This document shows positions 36,801 to 45,001 of a DNA stretch of 64,000 nt, in pieces. Location: assembly GCF_000023945.1 (NCBI RefSeq), contig NC_013158.1:310001-374000 (forward strand), given 5' to 3'. A program made the translations under genes and the position numbers. The notes beneath the pieces are model-generated. The model saw nothing but the letters and a program-made list of their open reading frames with translations. It did not search any database and was not told the DNA's origin. Source of the DNA: Halorhabdus utahensis DSM 12940. GTDB lineage: Archaea > Halobacteriota > Halobacteria > Halobacteriales > Haloarculaceae. How positions within the stretch are numbered: the stretch's first letter is position 1; each line of letters begins with the position of its first letter.

Positions 36801-36892
36801 CTCGCAGGATTGACCGCATTCGTTTCCCCCAGTGCCCCGATGCCCCCTGCCCCAAATGCACGCAGGAACGTGCGTCGGCTGTGCTCTATCAT
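33857..36892 (-). CDS. Secreted modular pectate lyase (PL1-like) with duplicated accessory modules
   Basis: 1011 residues. A twin-arginine signal (HSRRTFLRAFGAGGIG) heads it. Two copies of a jelly-roll domain (near 36-215 and 336-515; each with GGGxDIW...YYxxVxGDFDV and a HETSxQW strand) alternate with two FN3-like domains (near 228-325 and 530-625). The catalytic beta-helix spans ~640-1011: VIVFETSGTIDLGG, VVDHVSASWGTDECMSV and the GRVPRLKSG catalytic-Arg region of PL1 lyases. It would cleave pectin-like polymers outside the cell. Promoter TTTATAA sits about 27 bases upstream. Confidence 0.85.
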   Translation of the reverse strand: MIEHSRRTFLRAFGAGGIGALGETNAVNPARAATPITIEGGGDDIWDAADAFQYYYTAVSGDFDVIVKVTSQEGTDEWAKAGLMVRQTLNADAETAMVRQTPGHETSFQWRSDDGDQMVSTTSEGGSDEGEVAGGTMPATWQRLVRDGDTIEAYGSTDGSNWTRIAAISPSDIDFAESAYVGLAVCSGEEGTLCTATFSNLSGISLASNIDVGDVTVPGSVSERTDTDTSVVVSTGSASTVASNRATVSGSLDDLGGASSATVSFEYRERTGGSWQNVGTQTLSRTRSYSKPITGLEPGTAYEFRAVSTASDGDTDTGSVNTFRTSVGGGGSGVVTVEGGGADIWNEADEGHFYYAPVEGDFDVAVSVDSLDDTDEWAKTGLMVRESLSADAVNAMVRKTPGHETSLQWREGAGAETTSTTAAVGEDEREIAGGTMPAQYQRLVRTGDVIEAYASTDGSDWTLIAALDDSRVSVSETAYVGLAVTSHNSGTLCRAEFSELSGLAPTDNRDIGDPDISGSVTHERDPGDADPVVSTGSVSNVGTHSATLSGSLTDLGGATSVEVAFEYRARDSASWSTTAAQTLSSTGSFSETLSGLDPDTAYEFRAIGDASDGDPVTGSATMFSTSTSTDTAGGSYFDPSDGFADPAPWLDDSTQVIRIQNATRSEVERAFSTSGPRVIVFETSGTIDLGGEELAITEDKCWVAGQTAPSPGITFIKGQLQIDANDCVVQHIRSRHGPGSEGSIQSNDAVNTQDDTTNNVVDHVSASWGTDECMSVGYDTDRTTYTNCLIYEGLYDPYDDGADHNYGTLIGDGAENVALLGNVWAKVRGRVPRLKSGTRSALANNVMYFFNEATNMDGDTEASIVGNVYVPQDLEDTVIEDGTAYLADNVTDPTSTPLTGDTSELSSRPLWPDGLSAMDSSDVENHNLNYAGARPADRTEDDSRIISEIETRAGDPDTESPYDYWIPDHEAVGGYPQLPENTHSLTVPDSGLREWLEQWALAVEADDASPP

Positions 36893-36916
36893 TCAGCAAT
36901 CCAGTTCAAATTGTCT

Positions 36917-36923
36917 TATAAAA
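36917..36923 (-). promoter_or_regulatory. TATA box of the pectate lyase gene
   Basis: On the reverse strand TTTATAA lies 27 bases before the ATG at 36892, with a second TTTATATA just upstream (36925-36933). The two candidate boxes could give alternative starts, one leaderless and one with a short leader. Confidence 0.5.
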
Positions 36924-37172
36924 CTATATAAAAGTGTCTGTTGCGGGCTGGTCCCGCTGACACCCGCCGGCAAACCGGGCAACCCAGAATAGAGATCTGG
37001 CAGGCGATGGTGACAGCATTGTAGTTCTGTACGGGGAGCCGACAGTGAAGCGGCTATGCACGGAGCGCGGTACCGTCGGGTACTCTCGCAGTCCGGAAAG
37101 GAATCTGCGAACAGACGAGGGGCCAGTGCCACCAAACCAATGTTTATTGGGTAGGCATTCAACTGGTATAGT

Positions 37173-37730
37173 ATGGCAGATGTACTTGTCGTCGGCGGCG
37201 GTCCCGCCGGCCTGAGCGCCGCACTGTTCACCGCGAAAAACGACCTCGAAACGATCGTCTTCGACACCGACGAGACCTGGATGCACAAGGCCCACCTGTT
37301 CAACTACCTCGGCATCGACTCGATGGACGGCAGCGAGTTCATGGATGTCTCTCGCGAGCAGGTCGAAAGCTTCGGCGTGCAACGCAACCAGGGCGAGGAA
37401 GTCACCGCTGTCGAGGACGCCGGGGACGGGTTCACCGTCACGACTGACGCGGGCGAATACAACGCCGACTACGTCGTCCTGGCAACCGGTGCCGACCGAT
37501 CACTTGCCGCGGAACTCGGCTGTGCGACCACCGAAGAGGGCATCGTCGACGTCTCGGTCAACATGGAGACCAGCGTCGAGGACGCCTACGCAACGGGCGC
37601 GATGGTTCGCGCCGAGGAGTGGCAGGCGATCATCGCCGCCGGCGACGGCGCAGCAGCGGCGCTGAACATCCTCAGCAAAGAGAAGGGCGAACATTATCAC
37701 GACTTCGACGTGCCCGCCGACGCGGAGTAA
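37173..37730 (+). CDS. Short thioredoxin-reductase-like FAD protein without redox cysteines
   Basis: 185 residues. DVLVVGGGPAGLSAALFTAK is the FAD-binding Rossmann motif, YVVLATGA and the C-terminal AYATGAMVRAEEWQAIIAAGDGAAAA the second FAD-contact motif (usually ..GD). The NADPH domain and the CxxC pair of thioredoxin reductase are absent: the protein is one continuous FAD domain. Similar short forms occur across haloarchaea. Function unknown. TATA TTTATT about 28 bases upstream supports a leaderless message. Confidence 0.78.
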   Translation: MADVLVVGGGPAGLSAALFTAKNDLETIVFDTDETWMHKAHLFNYLGIDSMDGSEFMDVSREQVESFGVQRNQGEEVTAVEDAGDGFTVTTDAGEYNADYVVLATGADRSLAAELGCATTEEGIVDVSVNMETSVEDAYATGAMVRAEEWQAIIAAGDGAAAALNILSKEKGEHYHDFDVPADAE

Positions 37731-37867
37731 TCGACTTCTCGATCCGATCGACGAGGTCGACTTCTCGAACTGAACGACCGTGGCGCTCGATCGGTTTTTC
37801 GTTTCCCTCGGCACAGCGGCGGCCCTTCCCAGACGAGTGAAAAATCGACTCGACAGAAACGATCGAC

Positions 37868-38515
37868 TTACGCGAGCGGTTCGACGAGGTCTTCGAGGGC
37901 CGCGCGCGGGTCGTCGGCCTTGGCAACACCGCTTGCGAGGAGGACGCCCGTCGCGCCAAGCTCGCCCGCGGACTCGACATCGTCGCCGGTCGAGATCCCG
38001 GCTCCACAGTACACTTCGACATCTTCGTCGACAGCTTCGGCCGCCTCGACGGCGTCGGTTACGATGTCGGGGTCGCCCGTCGCGACGGAGACATCACCGC
38101 CGATGAGTTCCGGCGGCTCGACGGCGACCGAGTCCGGGCCGAGCGCGGTCACGGCCCCGATCTGTGCGGGGTTGTTCGCACACACGCAGGTTTCGAGGCC
38201 GGCGCGCTCTGCGGCCTCGACGGAGCCGTCGATGTCTGCGAGTTTGAGTCGGTTCTCGGAGTGGTTGATCAGCGTGCCGACCGCGCCGGCATCGGCGACG
38301 GTTTCGGCGAGCGTGTGGCCGGTATTGCTACCATACTCGATCGAGTCAACGTGCTGGGCCCACGTTTCGACGCCGGTATCGGCGACGCGCGCGATGTCGG
38401 CATCCTGGGCGGCGACGCCGATGCGGACGCCCGACTCGTCGCTGACGTCCTTGGCGGCTTTGGCGACTTCGACGGGATCACACGGGTACGTCTTGAGATT
38501 GACGAGAACGAACAT
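37868..38515 (-). CDS. tpiA: Triose-phosphate isomerase
   Basis: 215 residues, the short archaeal form. VLVNLKTYP carries the catalytic lysine, INHSENR the electrophilic His, and VEPPELIG the catalytic Glu in the loop-6 region (ELIGG), with YCGAGIS and LLASGVAKA closing the phosphate site. It interconverts dihydroxyacetone phosphate and glyceraldehyde 3-phosphate. ATG 38515 starts [11 protein letters not shown]; the longer frame is unsupported. Divergent from the HalX regulator. Confidence 0.93.
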   Translation of the reverse strand: MFVLVNLKTYPCDPVEVAKAAKDVSDESGVRIGVAAQDADIARVADTGVETWAQHVDSIEYGSNTGHTLAETVADAGAVGTLINHSENRLKLADIDGSVEAAERAGLETCVCANNPAQIGAVTALGPDSVAVEPPELIGGDVSVATGDPDIVTDAVEAAEAVDEDVEVYCGAGISTGDDVESAGELGATGVLLASGVAKADDPRAALEDLVEPLA

Positions 38516-38634
38516 TGCAGCTACGGATTCTCTGAGCGCAGGAAAATAGGTTTCGAAGCAGACCCAGCCGCGCTGTCCCGACCCTGAAACAGTGGGCATT
38601 AAGAGACTGCTACTCGAAGTACGAGCCGACCACC

Positions 38635-39186
38635 GTGACCGACGGAACTGAGCGGACGACGGTACTCATCGTCGAAGACGAACAGCACCTTGCCGATCTC
38701 TACGCCGAATACCTCCCTGAAACGTACGACGTCCGGACCGCGTACAACGGTGCGGATGCACTCGAGATACTCGAAGAACCGATCGACATCGTGTTGCTGG
38801 ACAGGAGGATGCCCGTCATGTCCGGCAACGAGGTGCTCGCGTCCATCGAAGAGCGGGGGATCGAGGTCAGAGTCGCGATGGTGACGGCCGTCGATCCTGA
38901 CTTCGATATCATCGACCTTGGTGTCGACGATTACGTCGTCAAGCCGGTCAGCAAAGACACGCTCATCGGCGTCGTCGAGCGCCTCGAGACGGTCTCTGCA
39001 TACAACGACCAACAGAAGCGACTCACGGCAAAGAAACTCAAACGAAACGTCCTCGAGGTCGAGAAGGCCCGACCGGAGTTAGAAGCGAGCGAACGATTCA
39101 GCGAGCTCGAAGCGGAGATCGACGAACTCGAAGCCGAGGTCCAGGCCCTCGAAACGGAGATCACTGAATCGACGATCGAACGCTGA
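38635..39186 (+). CDS. Response regulator with HalX domain
   Basis: 183 residues from GTG 38635. The receiver has [11 protein letters not shown], phospho-acceptor Asp in [12 protein letters not shown] and Lys in VVKPVSK. The C-terminal ~60 residues form the HalX domain ([19 protein letters not shown] then a coiled coil [19 protein letters not shown]). HalX is a haloarchaeal output domain of unknown action. No kinase is adjacent; the hybrid kinase at 7-9 kb is only a distant candidate. Confidence 0.88.
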   Translation: MTDGTERTTVLIVEDEQHLADLYAEYLPETYDVRTAYNGADALEILEEPIDIVLLDRRMPVMSGNEVLASIEERGIEVRVAMVTAVDPDFDIIDLGVDDYVVKPVSKDTLIGVVERLETVSAYNDQQKRLTAKKLKRNVLEVEKARPELEASERFSELEAEIDELEAEVQALETEITESTIER

Positions 39187-39190
39187 CGGG

Positions 39191-39196
39191 TTTTTT
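39191..39196 (+). terminator. T-run terminator after the HalX regulator
   Basis: Six T residues five bases after the stop codon, without a hairpin, as expected of an archaeal U-rich terminator. The region also holds the end of the convergent MBF1 gene. Confidence 0.4.
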
Positions 39197-39210
39197 GATC
39201 GGCAGCCGAA

Positions 39211-39756
39211 TCAGGAATCCTTTCGTTCGACGACGTCACCGAGCGTGTACTCGCCGACTGCCGAGCCACTGTCCCAGTCAGCATCATCGTCCGTGCCGCC
39301 GCTCTCTGTGAGTTCGATGTCCAGAGCACGTTCGAGCTTTTGCTGGACGTCGTCGCTCGGGAGATGGTCACCGTGCTCCAATTTTCGAATGAGGCTGGCT
39401 TTCTCGTTGAGTTGATCAGCGAGTTCTTCCTGGCTCATGTCGGCTGCTTCACGGGCCGATCGGATCCGCTGATCGAAGTCCTGGACGAGTTCGTCCATCT
39501 CGTCAAACATGTCTCGACGGCTACCGCCCCCGGAGGACCCCCCGGACCCACCGCCACCGCTGGCCGAGCCCGAACTGCTGGAACTGGACGAACCCGACGA
39601 ATCCGTCGAGTACTTCGTGGACGCACTCGAGGACTCCTGGGTCCGCACTTCCGTGCCGAAGTCGGCACACTCATCACAGACGTCCAACTCCGCACCCTCC
39701 ACCTTGACGGTGTTCGGCGCAGCCGTCTCGGCCCCGCACATCTCACATTGAACCAT
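39211..39756 (-). CDS. Archaeal multiprotein bridging factor 1 (TIGR00270)
   Basis: 181 residues. An N-terminal zinc domain (CEMCGAET...CDECADFG) is followed by a Ser/Gly-rich linker (residues ~43-80) and a Cro-type HTH (SQEELADQLNEKASLIRKLE). This is archaeal MBF1, a coactivator and ribosome-associated factor. The linker is unusually long and repetitive compared with the family, with G and S runs. Convergent with the HalX gene. Confidence 0.87.
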   Translation of the reverse strand: MVQCEMCGAETAAPNTVKVEGAELDVCDECADFGTEVRTQESSSASTKYSTDSSGSSSSSSSGSASGGGGSGGSSGGGSRRDMFDEMDELVQDFDQRIRSAREAADMSQEELADQLNEKASLIRKLEHGDHLPSDDVQQKLERALDIELTESGGTDDDADWDSGSAVGEYTLGDVVERKDS

Positions 39757-39862
39757 GTGAGAGGGTTACTTGCCCCGGGGCATAAATCGCACGCCCCACG
39801 TACAGCATGCGGATGCTGCCGCTTTCCCTACCCTCATGGCCGTCTGTAGCCGACTCACACCA

Positions 39863-40378
39863 ATGTCATCGACGCAGACCGAGTCGCCCGTCGAACGGTT
39901 CGTCACGTCCCTCGAGGAACTCGACGTGACCTGGACCCGAACGGACGCTGATGCCGTCGAATCGACCGTCGCTGAGTTACTCGATGAACCGGCTGTCGGG
40001 ATCCCGATCCCGATCGACGGGGCGTCGCTGCCGTCAGCTGTCGACACCGATCCCGATCCGGCTGCCGTCCGGGCAGCCGCCACCGGAGTGACACCCGCGA
40101 CACTCGGGATCGCAGACTACGGCAGCGTTTTGTTGCCGTCAGACGACCACGGGTCGGGGTTGCTGAGCCTCTTTCCGGAGACCCACATCCCCGTCGTCAG
40201 CGAGCGCGACGTCGTGGGGACGATGGCCGACGCCTTCGGGGAACTCGGCCCGCAGCTCCGGGACGACCGGGGCGACGTGATCATCGCCACCGGGCCGAGC
40301 GCGACCTCGGACATGGGAGAGATCGTCCGTGGCGTCCACGGACCGACAGACGTCCACGTCGTCATCGTCGAACAATGA
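39863..40378 (+). CDS. LUD-domain lactate utilisation protein (LutC-like)
   Basis: 171 residues from ATG 39863. The LUD fold is indicated by ATLGIADYGSVLLPSDD, SLFPETHIPVVSERDVV and IATGPSATSDMGEIVRGVHGP, the conserved LutC end. It is the small subunit of the L-lactate dehydrogenase complex LutABC. Stop overlaps the next gene by 4 bases. An alternative start at 39836 is possible but adds nothing conserved. Confidence 0.85.
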   Translation: MSSTQTESPVERFVTSLEELDVTWTRTDADAVESTVAELLDEPAVGIPIPIDGASLPSAVDTDPDPAAVRAAATGVTPATLGIADYGSVLLPSDDHGSGLLSLFPETHIPVVSERDVVGTMADAFGELGPQLRDDRGDVIIATGPSATSDMGEIVRGVHGPTDVHVVIVEQ

Positions 40379-42591
40379 GCGGGAAAACGTCCAAACGCGA
40401 TGCGACAGGCACATCGAAGCGTGCCAAAGCGGCGAAGATCCGGGAGATTATGGAGCAGGAAGGCGCGGCTATCGAGACGAACACCCAGGGCTTCAACGAC
40501 GGCCGCTACGAGTCGGTCGCCCGCCTCGAGGACTACCAGGGACTCAAAGACGAGGCCCGCGCGATCAAGGAGGACGCGATCGATCGGCTGCCGGAACTCA
40601 TCGAGGAACTTCGGGATAGCGTCGAGGAAAACGGCGGCACAGTCTATCTCGCCGAGGACGAAGCCGAGGCCAACGAGTATATCGAATCGGTCGTCGCCGA
40701 CGCGGACGGCGAGCTCGTCGCCAAGAGCAAGTCGATGACGACCGAGGAACTCGAGGTCAACGAGCATCTCGAAGCAGCGGGCGTCGACGTCGTCGAAACA
40801 GACCTCGGTGAGTGGGTCCTCCAGGTCGCCGAGGAGGCCCCCTCGCATCTGGTTGCGCCGGCCATCCACAAGTCCCGCGACGAGATTGCCCGACTGTTCG
40901 AGGAACGCTTTGACCCCGACGTTCCCCTCGAGACGGCCGAAGACCTCACGAACTTCGCCCGGGAGCAACTCGCCGACGACATCGCAAACGCTGACGTCGG
41001 CATGACGGGCGCGAACTTCCTGACGGCCGATTCAGGAACGATGGCGCTCGTGACGAGTGAAGGCAACGCCCGCAAAACCGTCGCCAGTACGGAGACACAC
41101 GTCGCGGTCGCGGGCGTCGAGAAGATCGTTCCCAGCGTCGAGGACCTCCAGCCGTTCGTCGAGTTGATCGGCCGCTCGGGCACCGGCCACGACATCACCT
41201 CCTACGTCTCGCTGTTGACGCCGCCGATCGACGCGCCGACCTTCGACGGTGATGCCTTTGGCGATCCGGACGACCGGGAGTTCCACCTCGTCCTCGTCGA
41301 CAACGGTCGGATGGCCATGCGCGACGACGAGGACCTCGAAGAGACACTGTACTGCATCCGGTGTTCGGCGTGTGCGAACTCGTGTGCCAACTTCCAGCAG
41401 GTCGGCGGCCACGCCTTCGGCGGCGAGACCTACACCGGCGGGATCGCCACCGGCTGGGAGGCCGGCATCGGCGGCGAGGAGAGTGCCGAGGAGTTCAACG
41501 ATCTCTGTACCGGCTGTAGTCGCTGTACGGAGGCCTGTCCGGTCGGCATCGACATCCCCTGGATCAACACGGTCGTTCGCGACCGGCTCAACCGGGGCGA
41601 CGATCCGGGTGCGTTCGATCACCTCGTCTCGGGATTGACGCCGGATCCAGAGCCTGCCGGGCTTGACCTCCAGAAGCGCTTTTTCGGGAACTTCGCGACC
41701 GTCGCGAAACTCGGGAGCGCGTTCGCCCCGCTGTCGAACTGGGCTGCCGAACTCCCGCCATCGCGTTGGATCGCCGAGAAACTGCTGGGAGTGGATCGCC
41801 GTCGCGAGATGCCGAAGTTCACACGTGGCACGCTTCGCAAGTGGGCAAAAGGGCGAGAACCACCAGCGGATCCCGATCGCGAGGTCGTCCTGCTGGCGGA
41901 CACCTACACGAACTATATGCACGTCGAGCGCGGGAAAGCGACGGTCCGGGCGCTTGAGGCACTCGGCACTGAGGTCCACATCGCGGATGTCTCCGAGAGC
42001 GGTCGGGCCGCCCTCTCCCAGGGGATGATCGCGACGGCCCGCGAACAGGCCGAAGCAGTCGCCGACTCGCTGGATCCCCATCTGGATGCTGGCCGCGACA
42101 TCGTCATGGTCGAGCCCAGCGACCTCGCGATGCTCCGGAATGACTACGAACGGTTGCTCGACACAGAGACGTTCGACCGGATCGCCACGAACAGCTATGA
42201 AGTGCTGGAGTACGTCTACGGCCTCGTCGAGAACGGGGCCGACATGGGCGCGCTCGCGGACGGCCACGGCGAGGAGATCGCGTATCATAGCCACTGTCAG
42301 CAACGGACACTCGGGCTCGATGCGCACACCGAAGCGATCCTCGATCGGCTGGGCTTCGATCTTGCCACCTCCAAAGTCGAGTGCTGTGGCATGGCCGGCT
42401 CCTTTGGCTTCAAACAACAGTACTACGACGTGAGCATGGCCGTCGGTGACGACCTCCGCGAGCAGTTCACGACGCCCGAGACCGAGGATCGGACGGTCGT
42501 TGCGAGCGGAACGTCCTGTCACGACCAGTTGACGGATCTACTCGAACGGAAGGTCACGCATCCGATCGAGTTGATCGCACCCGCGGAGTGA
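40375..42591 (+). CDS. LutB-LutA fusion: Fe-S lactate oxidation protein
   Basis: 738 residues. Residues ~60-320 are the LUD domain of LutB (FLTADSGTMALVTSEGN, VAGVEKIVP). CIRCSACANSCANF and CTGCSRCTEACPVG bind two 4Fe-4S clusters (residues ~325-395). The C-terminal half is a LutA/CCG domain with SHCQQRTLG and CCGMAGSFGFKQQYY. Normally LutA and LutB are separate, so this is a natural fusion. It would pass electrons from lactate; L-lactate permease is at 9-11 kb. The first 25 residues are basic (KTSKRDATGTSKRAK). Confidence 0.85.
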   Translation: MSGKTSKRDATGTSKRAKAAKIREIMEQEGAAIETNTQGFNDGRYESVARLEDYQGLKDEARAIKEDAIDRLPELIEELRDSVEENGGTVYLAEDEAEANEYIESVVADADGELVAKSKSMTTEELEVNEHLEAAGVDVVETDLGEWVLQVAEEAPSHLVAPAIHKSRDEIARLFEERFDPDVPLETAEDLTNFAREQLADDIANADVGMTGANFLTADSGTMALVTSEGNARKTVASTETHVAVAGVEKIVPSVEDLQPFVELIGRSGTGHDITSYVSLLTPPIDAPTFDGDAFGDPDDREFHLVLVDNGRMAMRDDEDLEETLYCIRCSACANSCANFQQVGGHAFGGETYTGGIATGWEAGIGGEESAEEFNDLCTGCSRCTEACPVGIDIPWINTVVRDRLNRGDDPGAFDHLVSGLTPDPEPAGLDLQKRFFGNFATVAKLGSAFAPLSNWAAELPPSRWIAEKLLGVDRRREMPKFTRGTLRKWAKGREPPADPDREVVLLADTYTNYMHVERGKATVRALEALGTEVHIADVSESGRAALSQGMIATAREQAEAVADSLDPHLDAGRDIVMVEPSDLAMLRNDYERLLDTETFDRIATNSYEVLEYVYGLVENGADMGALADGHGEEIAYHSHCQQRTLGLDAHTEAILDRLGFDLATSKVECCGMAGSFGFKQQYYDVSMAVGDDLREQFTTPETEDRTVVASGTSCHDQLTDLLERKVTHPIELIAPAE

Positions 42592-42731
42592 ACAGACCCA
42601 GCGCTGGCGCTGGCCGCGGTGTGGGCCACGTTCTCTGTAGATCGACAGGAGAGTCTCGGCAGAACTCGGCGGCATTCGGTACTCTCGGCCGTATCGGTCG
42701 GTTCGACGGAAAAACGAGAGACTGAGAAGCG

Positions 42732-43220
42732 TCACCAGGAGATGACCGGCAGCGAGAACGACTCCCGAAGCGTCACGGTACCGGTCGCGTCCTCGTGGAC
42801 GACTACCGCGGTGTCGAAGTCCCCGGCCAGCGGCGAGGTCGACAGTTCGTATTCGACGCCCGTCAGTACCTGTGCACAGATACCGTCCCGATACGTTTCC
42901 TGCACGGTGAACGCGACGGTGTCGGGGTCCAGACGATCGACGCCCACCAACTCGGCACCGACGCAACTGTTCCGCCCGGCGATCGACCCCTGGAACACGG
43001 CCTTTGCCGGTGAGGCGTCGACCAGCTCCACGTCGTCTTCGTGATCGGTAGCCGAGCGACCGATGACGTCGAAATCAGTCCGGTAGGGCCATTGGGGCTT
43101 GTCGGTCGGGCCGTGATGGCGCCGACTGTCGCGGTCGGACTCCGCGGCAGCGACACCGGAAACGCCAGTCACCAGGGCAGCTGTACTCCCGATCGATCGG
43201 AGGAAATCACGACGTTCCAT
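42732..43220 (-). CDS. Tat-exported protein of unknown function
   Basis: 162 residues from ATG 43220: MERRDFLRSIGSTAALVTGV is a twin-arginine signal with likely cleavage after AAA near residue 26. The mature region has one Cys pair (NSCVG and GICAQ, about 34 residues apart, possible disulfide) in a beta-rich domain. No family recognised. It separates the lut genes from the pgsA-like operon. Confidence 0.72.
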   Translation of the reverse strand: MERRDFLRSIGSTAALVTGVSGVAAAESDRDSRRHHGPTDKPQWPYRTDFDVIGRSATDHEDDVELVDASPAKAVFQGSIAGRNSCVGAELVGVDRLDPDTVAFTVQETYRDGICAQVLTGVEYELSTSPLAGDFDTAVVVHEDATGTVTLRESFSLPVISW

Positions 43221-43609
43221 ACGTCGGCAGATATGACAGTCGAAATTGTAAAAATTCGATCTTATCGGCAAGATAATCAGTCGTCGGTCAGTCACCCGGA
43301 TTCGGGTATCTACGGAAGCACGTATTCACCAACGGCGTCGTTGCGGTGGACTCCGGGGCGGCAATTCCGTGACAACACGATCGCCTGAAGGGATTCCGAA
43401 CGCTGAAATCCTCGCAACGACGAGGATCCCAACGGTCTGTCGTCCCGATATCGGAGATCCATGTTGCCCTGTGCACCCGAACGGCCTCGACACAATGGAT
43501 GCCCGGGACCGTTCTCGACGGCCTTGACCGGACTGGCTCGCATTTGCCACACGTGGAGGGCTCGTCAATACATTGATAATCCATCAGAAAGATATCCGGA
43601 CTCGTGTCC
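43221..43609. other. Non-coding stretch between the Tat gene and a small membrane protein gene
   Basis: About 390 bases without a convincing gene. A reverse-strand reading frame over the region has haloarchaeal-atypical composition (many Cys, Arg, Pro) and looks like a shadow or a decayed gene. A 6-base-stem hairpin TCCTCG...CGAGGA occurs near 43410-43427. A TATA-like GATAAT near 43575 may serve the gene at 43610. Confidence 0.5.
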
Positions 43610-43798
43610 ATGGGCGCTGCGGAGAACGCCACGGCCGATCGAGGGCCCGTAGTAGCCGGCGTGATCGTGAGTGTGGGCTCGGCGACACTGGTAGCGCTGA
43701 TAGCGAGCGGGATCGTGTCGCCCTTCTCGATATTCTCGCTGGAAATAGCTGTGATGCTCGCCGTGATCGGCTGGCTCGGGGGCGTCCGCAACGTTTGA
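43610..43798 (+). CDS. Small two-helix membrane protein
   Basis: 62 residues: MGAAENATADRGPVVAGVIV then SVGSATLVALIASGI, and a second helix FSIFSLEIAVMLAVIGWLGG, with short ends. GTG 43604 could start two codons earlier. There is no homolog I recognise. The hydrophobic pattern and a TATA-like sequence about 35 bases upstream are the support, so the call is moderate. Confidence 0.5.
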   Translation: MGAAENATADRGPVVAGVIVSVGSATLVALIASGIVSPFSIFSLEIAVMLAVIGWLGGVRNV

Positions 43799-43858
43799 TC
43801 GGCTCGAGAAGTCCGGACAGGTGACAGACCAATCCCTCTGTCAGAAGAGTGCCCAAAC

Positions 43859-44500
43859 CTATGTACTTTCTTCGCCAGGGTCCGAGCCGTTCCCGGCGAG
43901 GTCGCCCATGGCGTAGTAGAACCGCTGGAGTGCGGTAAGATGACCGACGACGGCGAAGACGACCAGCAACCAACCGATCACCGACAGCCCGGAGACCGGG
44001 TCGGTCACGACAGCAGCAAGGAGGGCTCCAAACCCCATGAGTGCGAGGCGATCGGCACGTCCGAGCAGCCCGCCGTAGACGCGGTCGAGGCCGACGGCCT
44101 GGGCCTGTGTTCCGAGATACGAAGTCATCAACACGCCCGTGATGGCGGCCACGCCGAGGTCCCAGCGGTCGATCCCGGCCGCGAGGCCAACGAGCAACAG
44201 CAGATCGGCGTAGCGGTCGAAGACGTGATCGAGCAGGTCGCCGGCCGACGAGTCGGTACCGAGTTCACGGGCGATCCCGCCATCAAGTAGATCCAGCCAG
44301 CCATTCGCGAAGACCAACCCGGCAGCCCCGACGTACCAGACTGGCTCGGATCCGCCGAGATAGAACGCCCCGGCCGCTCCGCCCGCCACGAGAAGCGCGA
44401 GGACGCTGATGAAATTCGGCGTCAGGCCGAGCCGAACGCTAGCGGCAACGAACGGCGCGAGCAGCCGATCGGAGAGCGGTCGCAGTTGATCCAGTGTCAT
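43859..44500 (-). CDS. CDP-alcohol phosphatidyltransferase
   Basis: 213 residues and about six TM helices. The family motif DG(x)2AR(x)8G(x)3D(x)3D is complete: DLLDGGIARELGTDSSAGDL then LDHVFDRYAD. It makes an archaeal phospholipid head group from CDP-archaeol (or a CDP-alcohol); which alcohol cannot be read. Last gene of an operon hisC-AK6-this; start overlaps the AK6 stop by 4 bases. Confidence 0.88.
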   Translation of the reverse strand: MTLDQLRPLSDRLLAPFVAASVRLGLTPNFISVLALLVAGGAAGAFYLGGSEPVWYVGAAGLVFANGWLDLLDGGIARELGTDSSAGDLLDHVFDRYADLLLLVGLAAGIDRWDLGVAAITGVLMTSYLGTQAQAVGLDRVYGGLLGRADRLALMGFGALLAAVVTDPVSGLSVIGWLLVVFAVVGHLTALQRFYYAMGDLAGNGSDPGEEST

Positions 44501-45000
44501 AGGTACTCGATGTAGGAAACGACACCTGGATTCGGTTCACAATCCCCCGCGATCACCGACTCGATCTCGGTGGCGACAGCATCCGGCGACCGGTCGGTCG
44601 TCTCGATCTCGTAGACGCTATCGGTCCCGTGTCGATCAACGGCTTCAGTGAGGACCACGTCCAGCGCTTCGCTTTCGGCGTTCTCGGTTGCGCTCGCTGG
44701 CGACTCGCCACGCTCCCGGAGTCGCTGCTCGATCGTCTCAGGATGACACCGCAGGACGATTACCCGGTCTGCGGGGACGTGATGCGCGAGGTGACTTTCG
44801 ATAAGTACGTCGTCGCGCCCGTCGAGCCACGATTCGACGGCGTCGAGATCCGCGATCGTCGAGCCGCGATCGTCGTCGACGCCCTGGGTGAACCCCTCGC
44901 GGTCGATTACCTGATTGAGGTGGATCACGTCGAGGGCGTCGATCTGCTCGCTCGCAGTGGTCTTGCCCGTCCCCGGGGTTCCGGTCACGGCGACGCGCAC
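44497..45000 (-). CDS. Adenylate kinase AK6/Fap7-type
   Basis: 167 residues from GTG 45000. P-loop TGTPGTGKTT is at the N-terminus, followed by IHLNQVIDREG, the lid-like HHVPADRVIVLRC region and RCHPETIEQRLRERG. This is the short AK6 (hCINAP/Fap7) class, an adenylate kinase with a role in ribosome maturation in eukaryotes and archaea. It starts 1 base before the hisC stop, so translation is coupled. Confidence 0.85.
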   Translation of the reverse strand: MRVAVTGTPGTGKTTASEQIDALDVIHLNQVIDREGFTQGVDDDRGSTIADLDAVESWLDGRDDVLIESHLAHHVPADRVIVLRCHPETIEQRLRERGESPASATENAESEALDVVLTEAVDRHGTDSVYEIETTDRSPDAVATEIESVIAGDCEPNPGVVSYIEYL

Positions 45001-45001
45001 C

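Noticed and set aside
39770-39862. Longer LutC starts (39770 or 39836)
   Set aside because: They cover the promoter region shared with mbf1 and add a non-acidic, non-conserved leader; ATG 39863 begins the typical acidic N-terminus.
41032-42522. 496-residue antisense frame over the LutB-LutA fusion
   Set aside because: The sense strand encodes complete Fe-S and LUD motifs; the antisense protein has no domain and no promoter.
43288-43791. 167-residue reverse frame across the intergenic gap
   Set aside because: Cys/Arg/Pro-rich, no family, and opposite the small membrane protein frame. A decayed gene or transposase remnant was considered but no transposase motif could be found.
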